A DNA stretch of 8,928 nucleotides from Zoogloeaceae bacterium (GTDB lineage: Bacteria; Pseudomonadota; Gammaproteobacteria; Burkholderiales; Rhodocyclaceae): positions 1 to 8,928 of the forward strand of contig JAITEO010000293.1 in NCBI GenBank assembly GCA_031281985.1, written 5' to 3'. Below, in pieces: positions 7,959 to 8,928 of this stretch. A program made the translations under genes and the position numbers. How positions within the stretch are numbered: the stretch's first letter is position 1; each line of letters starts with the position of its first letter. Under the pieces are notes generated by a model. That model had not been told where the DNA came from and did no database searches. It saw nothing but the letters and a program-made list of their open reading frames with translations.

Positions 7959-7980
7959 CGGGCGCAATTAAAGTGGAGGG
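7959..7980 (+). repeat. IS21-end-like motif upstream of hfq
   Basis: Reads GGGCGCAATTAAAGTGGAGG. It is a close relative of the motifs at 1357-1376 and 8744-8765 and is inverted relative to 1501-1519. With that inverted copy it brackets the whole hfq-to-purA block. Origin from an insertion sequence is inference. Confidence 0.4.
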
Positions 7981-8130
7981 CGGAAGACAGAGGACAGAGC
8001 GCTCGCTACGCTCGCTTTGTGGTCTGCGCGCAGTAGTAGTCTGTTGGCGCGGCGCGGGTCTTCTGATTACCGCGTACAGACGACAAAGGCCGCACCAGCG
8101 GCCGCTCTGTCTTCTGTCCTCTGTCCTCCG
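7981..8130. repeat. Nested inverted repeat with heptamer arms
   Basis: The outer arms are 18 bases long, CGGAAGACAGAGGACAGA (7981-7998) and TCTGTCCTCTGTCCTCCG (8113-8130), pairing with one mismatch. The right arm belongs to a run of three TCTGTCY heptamers (8106-8126). An inner pair, CTTTGTGGTCTG (8015-8026) and CAGACGACAAAG (8077-8088), also pairs with one mismatch, and a 6-bp hairpin GGCCGC/GCGGCC lies at 8088-8103. The whole looks like a small non-coding palindromic element about 150 bases long, with no reading frame inside. Whether it is a miniature transposable element or a transcribed structure cannot be told from one copy. Confidence 0.6.
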
Positions 8131-8132
8131 AA

Positions 8133-8157
8133 CCCGGCTTCCGTCAAGGAAGCCGGG
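8133..8157 (-). terminator. Stem-loop terminator after fliW
   Basis: A perfect 10-bp stem, CCCGGCTTCC (8133-8142) and GGAAGCCGGG (8148-8157), with a 5-base loop. It begins 17 bases past the fliW stop. The T-tract is minimal on both strands (TT on the minus side, TTT on the plus side), so termination may be incomplete. Position and stem quality support a terminator for fliW that would separate it from the hfq operon. Confidence 0.7.
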
Positions 8158-8174
8158 GTTTGCGCGCGCCGGGA

Positions 8175-8630
8175 TCAGGCGGCGGCGCTCAGGTTGGAGA
8201 GCACGACGCTGGGACGCAGCTTGGGCAGCAGTTTTTGCAGTCCGCGTCGGGTCTTGGTGTTGATCACCAGCGGCGCGCGCAGATTCGCGCCCACGCCGAC
8301 GGTCGCGCCGTTTTCCTGTTTGAAGAGGATCATCAGCACCACCACATCGCCGACGTCGGCCGGGCTGGCAAGCCCCAGTTGCACGGTTTCCGCGTCGCTC
8401 AGTTCCAATTCGTAGGTAAAACCCAACGCAGCGGGTTCGATGATCTGGAAGGCCACATGCGGCGAATCCAGGGATTGCAGGGTAAAGCTCACCGGCTGCT
8501 GCCCGACGTTGGTTTCATGAATCAACATGAAGCGCTTGTCGTTCTCGAAGCTCACCAGCCCTTGCGGGAACTCGATGATCTGCGCCGGATCCACTTCCAC
8601 ACTGCCAAACAAAAAAGTTTCGACCTTCAT
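8175..8630 (-). CDS. fliW: Flagellar assembly factor FliW
   Basis: FliW binds newly made flagellin and also binds and inhibits the translational regulator CsrA, tying flagellin synthesis to filament assembly. The 151-residue product matches the family in length and order: FGSVEVD near the start, IIEFPQGLVSFENDKRFMLI (18-37), PVSFTLQSLDSPHVAFQII (46-64), YELELSDAE, VLMILF, and the LRAPLVINTKTRRGLQ block near the end. I chose the ATG at 8630 (MKVETFLFG) because AAGGAG lies 7 bases upstream; a longer in-frame start at 8705 would add 25 residues unlike the family. It appears to be a single-gene unit with its own promoter and terminator. No flagellin, csrA or other flagellar gene is visible, so its partner genes must lie elsewhere. 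Confidence 0.93.
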   Translation of the reverse strand: MKVETFLFGSVEVDPAQIIEFPQGLVSFENDKRFMLIHETNVGQQPVSFTLQSLDSPHVAFQIIEPAALGFTYELELSDAETVQLGLASPADVGDVVVLMILFKQENGATVGVGANLRAPLVINTKTRRGLQKLLPKLRPSVVLSNLSAAA

Positions 8631-8634
8631 TGCA

Positions 8635-8643
8635 CCTCTCCTT
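8635..8643 (-). promoter_or_regulatory. fliW ribosome binding site
   Basis: The minus strand reads AAGGAGAGG followed by TGCA and the ATG at 8630. The AAGGAG core is 7 bases from the start. It is the clearest Shine-Dalgarno in the window and decides the fliW start. Confidence 0.85.
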
Positions 8644-8668
8644 GATTGATGAATGACACAACATTCGC

Positions 8669-8698
8669 AATATATAAGAAAAGCGGCAAAAGTGAAAA
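8669..8698 (-). promoter_or_regulatory. Candidate sigma-70 promoter of fliW
   Basis: On the minus strand TTTTCA (8693-8698) and TATATT (8669-8674) are 18 bases apart, giving 4/6 and 5/6 matches to the -35 and -10 consensus. The site lies 39-68 bases upstream of the fliW ATG in a locally AT-rich stretch. I see no convincing sigma-28 or sigma-54 motif. Confidence 0.45.
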
Positions 8699-8743
8699 CC
8701 CACATAAAGGGGAAACGCCCAAAAGTGAACCCCCAATTTTTGA

Positions 8744-8768
8744 CGGGTGCAATCTAAAGCGGAGGGGA
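8744..8768 (+). repeat. IS21-end-like motif upstream of fliW
   Basis: Contains GGGTGCAATCTAAAGCGGAG, in direct orientation relative to 7959-7980. Two nearby AAAAGTGA blocks (8688-8695 and 8720-8727) add to the likeness to a multi-repeat IS terminus. Together with 7959-7980 it brackets fliW. IS origin is inference. Confidence 0.4.
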
Positions 8769-8802
8769 AACCGTCCAGACGAAGCGCCGCCGCGCACAGG
8801 AA

Positions 8803-8886
8803 GCGTCCCGAAGGGACGCGATTTCGATAACCCCCGGCGTCAGCCGGGGGGAACATGGCCTCAAGATCAGGTAGCCCCAACGGGGC
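8803..8886. repeat. Three consecutive hairpins (REP-like palindromic unit)
   Basis: Three tight palindromes follow one another: GCGTCCC-GAA-GGGACGC (8803-8819), CCCCCGGC-GTCA-GCCGGGGG (8831-8850) and GCCCC-AAC-GGGGC (8874-8886). All have perfect stems and loops of three or four bases. This architecture is typical of dispersed palindromic elements related to REP sequences mobilised by RAYT-type Y1 transposases. No transposase gene is in the window, and the unit may continue past the right edge. Confidence 0.65.
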
Positions 8887-8928
8887 GTTACGTCGTGCAG
8901 TTGCATCGGCACATGCGTCGTTTCCGGC

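Larger units (their letters stand above)
7872..8174. other. Gene-free gap between fliW and hfq
   Basis: This 303-base gap has no credible gene. From the hfq side it contains the hfq leader with GGAG, an AT-richer patch (about 7900-7922) that could hold the operon promoter (TAAATT on the minus strand is a weak -10 candidate; I see no convincing -35), an IS21-end-like motif, a nested inverted repeat and the stem-loop after fliW. The der gene that commonly lies upstream of hfq in related bacteria is absent. Confidence 0.6.

Noticed and set aside
8803..8886. Possible CRISPR array
   Set aside because: The three palindromes differ in sequence and are not spaced direct repeats.

Overview
The window is GC-rich and carries eight or nine genes, all on the minus strand. 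Seven of them form one compact run, read from right to left: hfq, hflX, hflK, hflC, a small DUF2065 membrane protein gene, hisZ and purA. This order is characteristic of Betaproteobacteria, where a separate hisZ also implies the short form of HisG elsewhere in the genome. I place the organism in Betaproteobacteria, possibly near Rhodocyclales or Nitrosomonadales, but the sequence alone does not settle the family.

Layout from left to right: an MFS exporter of the EntS-like MFS_3 type (7-1275); a 282-base gap full of repeat material (1276-1557); purA (1558-2889); hisZ (2894-4051); DUF2065 (4048-4245); hflC (4242-5111); hflK (5111-6361); hflX (6416-7594); hfq (7623-7871); a 303-base repeat-rich gap (7872-8174); fliW (8175-8630) with its own Shine-Dalgarno, a plausible promoter and a downstream stem-loop; and a gene-free end (8631-8928) with remnant repeats and three consecutive hairpins.

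The core run is tightly packed. Three junctions share bases between stop and start (hflK/hflC, hflC/DUF2065, DUF2065/hisZ) and hisZ/purA are 4 bases apart, so translational coupling and a shared transcript are likely. Hfq (RNA chaperone), HflX (ribosome-splitting GTPase), HflK/HflC (SPFH complex that modulates FtsH), HisZ (regulatory subunit for histidine synthesis) and PurA (AMP synthesis) are housekeeping functions. FliW is a flagellin and CsrA partner, and no other flagellar gene is visible here.

I see no undescribed gene system. The unusual material is in the gaps and gene ends. A dispersed motif resembling IS21-family ends (GGGTGCRAT, a few bases, AAAGTGG) occurs four times and brackets both the core operon and fliW. 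A tandem heptamer (TCTGTCY) occurs beside and inside the end of purA and again as inverted arms upstream of hfq. A 15-bp minisatellite gives HflX a repeated PGASL tail. A multi-hairpin palindromic unit lies at the right edge. Together these suggest that a conserved operon was separated from its usual neighbours by repeat- or insertion-sequence-mediated rearrangement.
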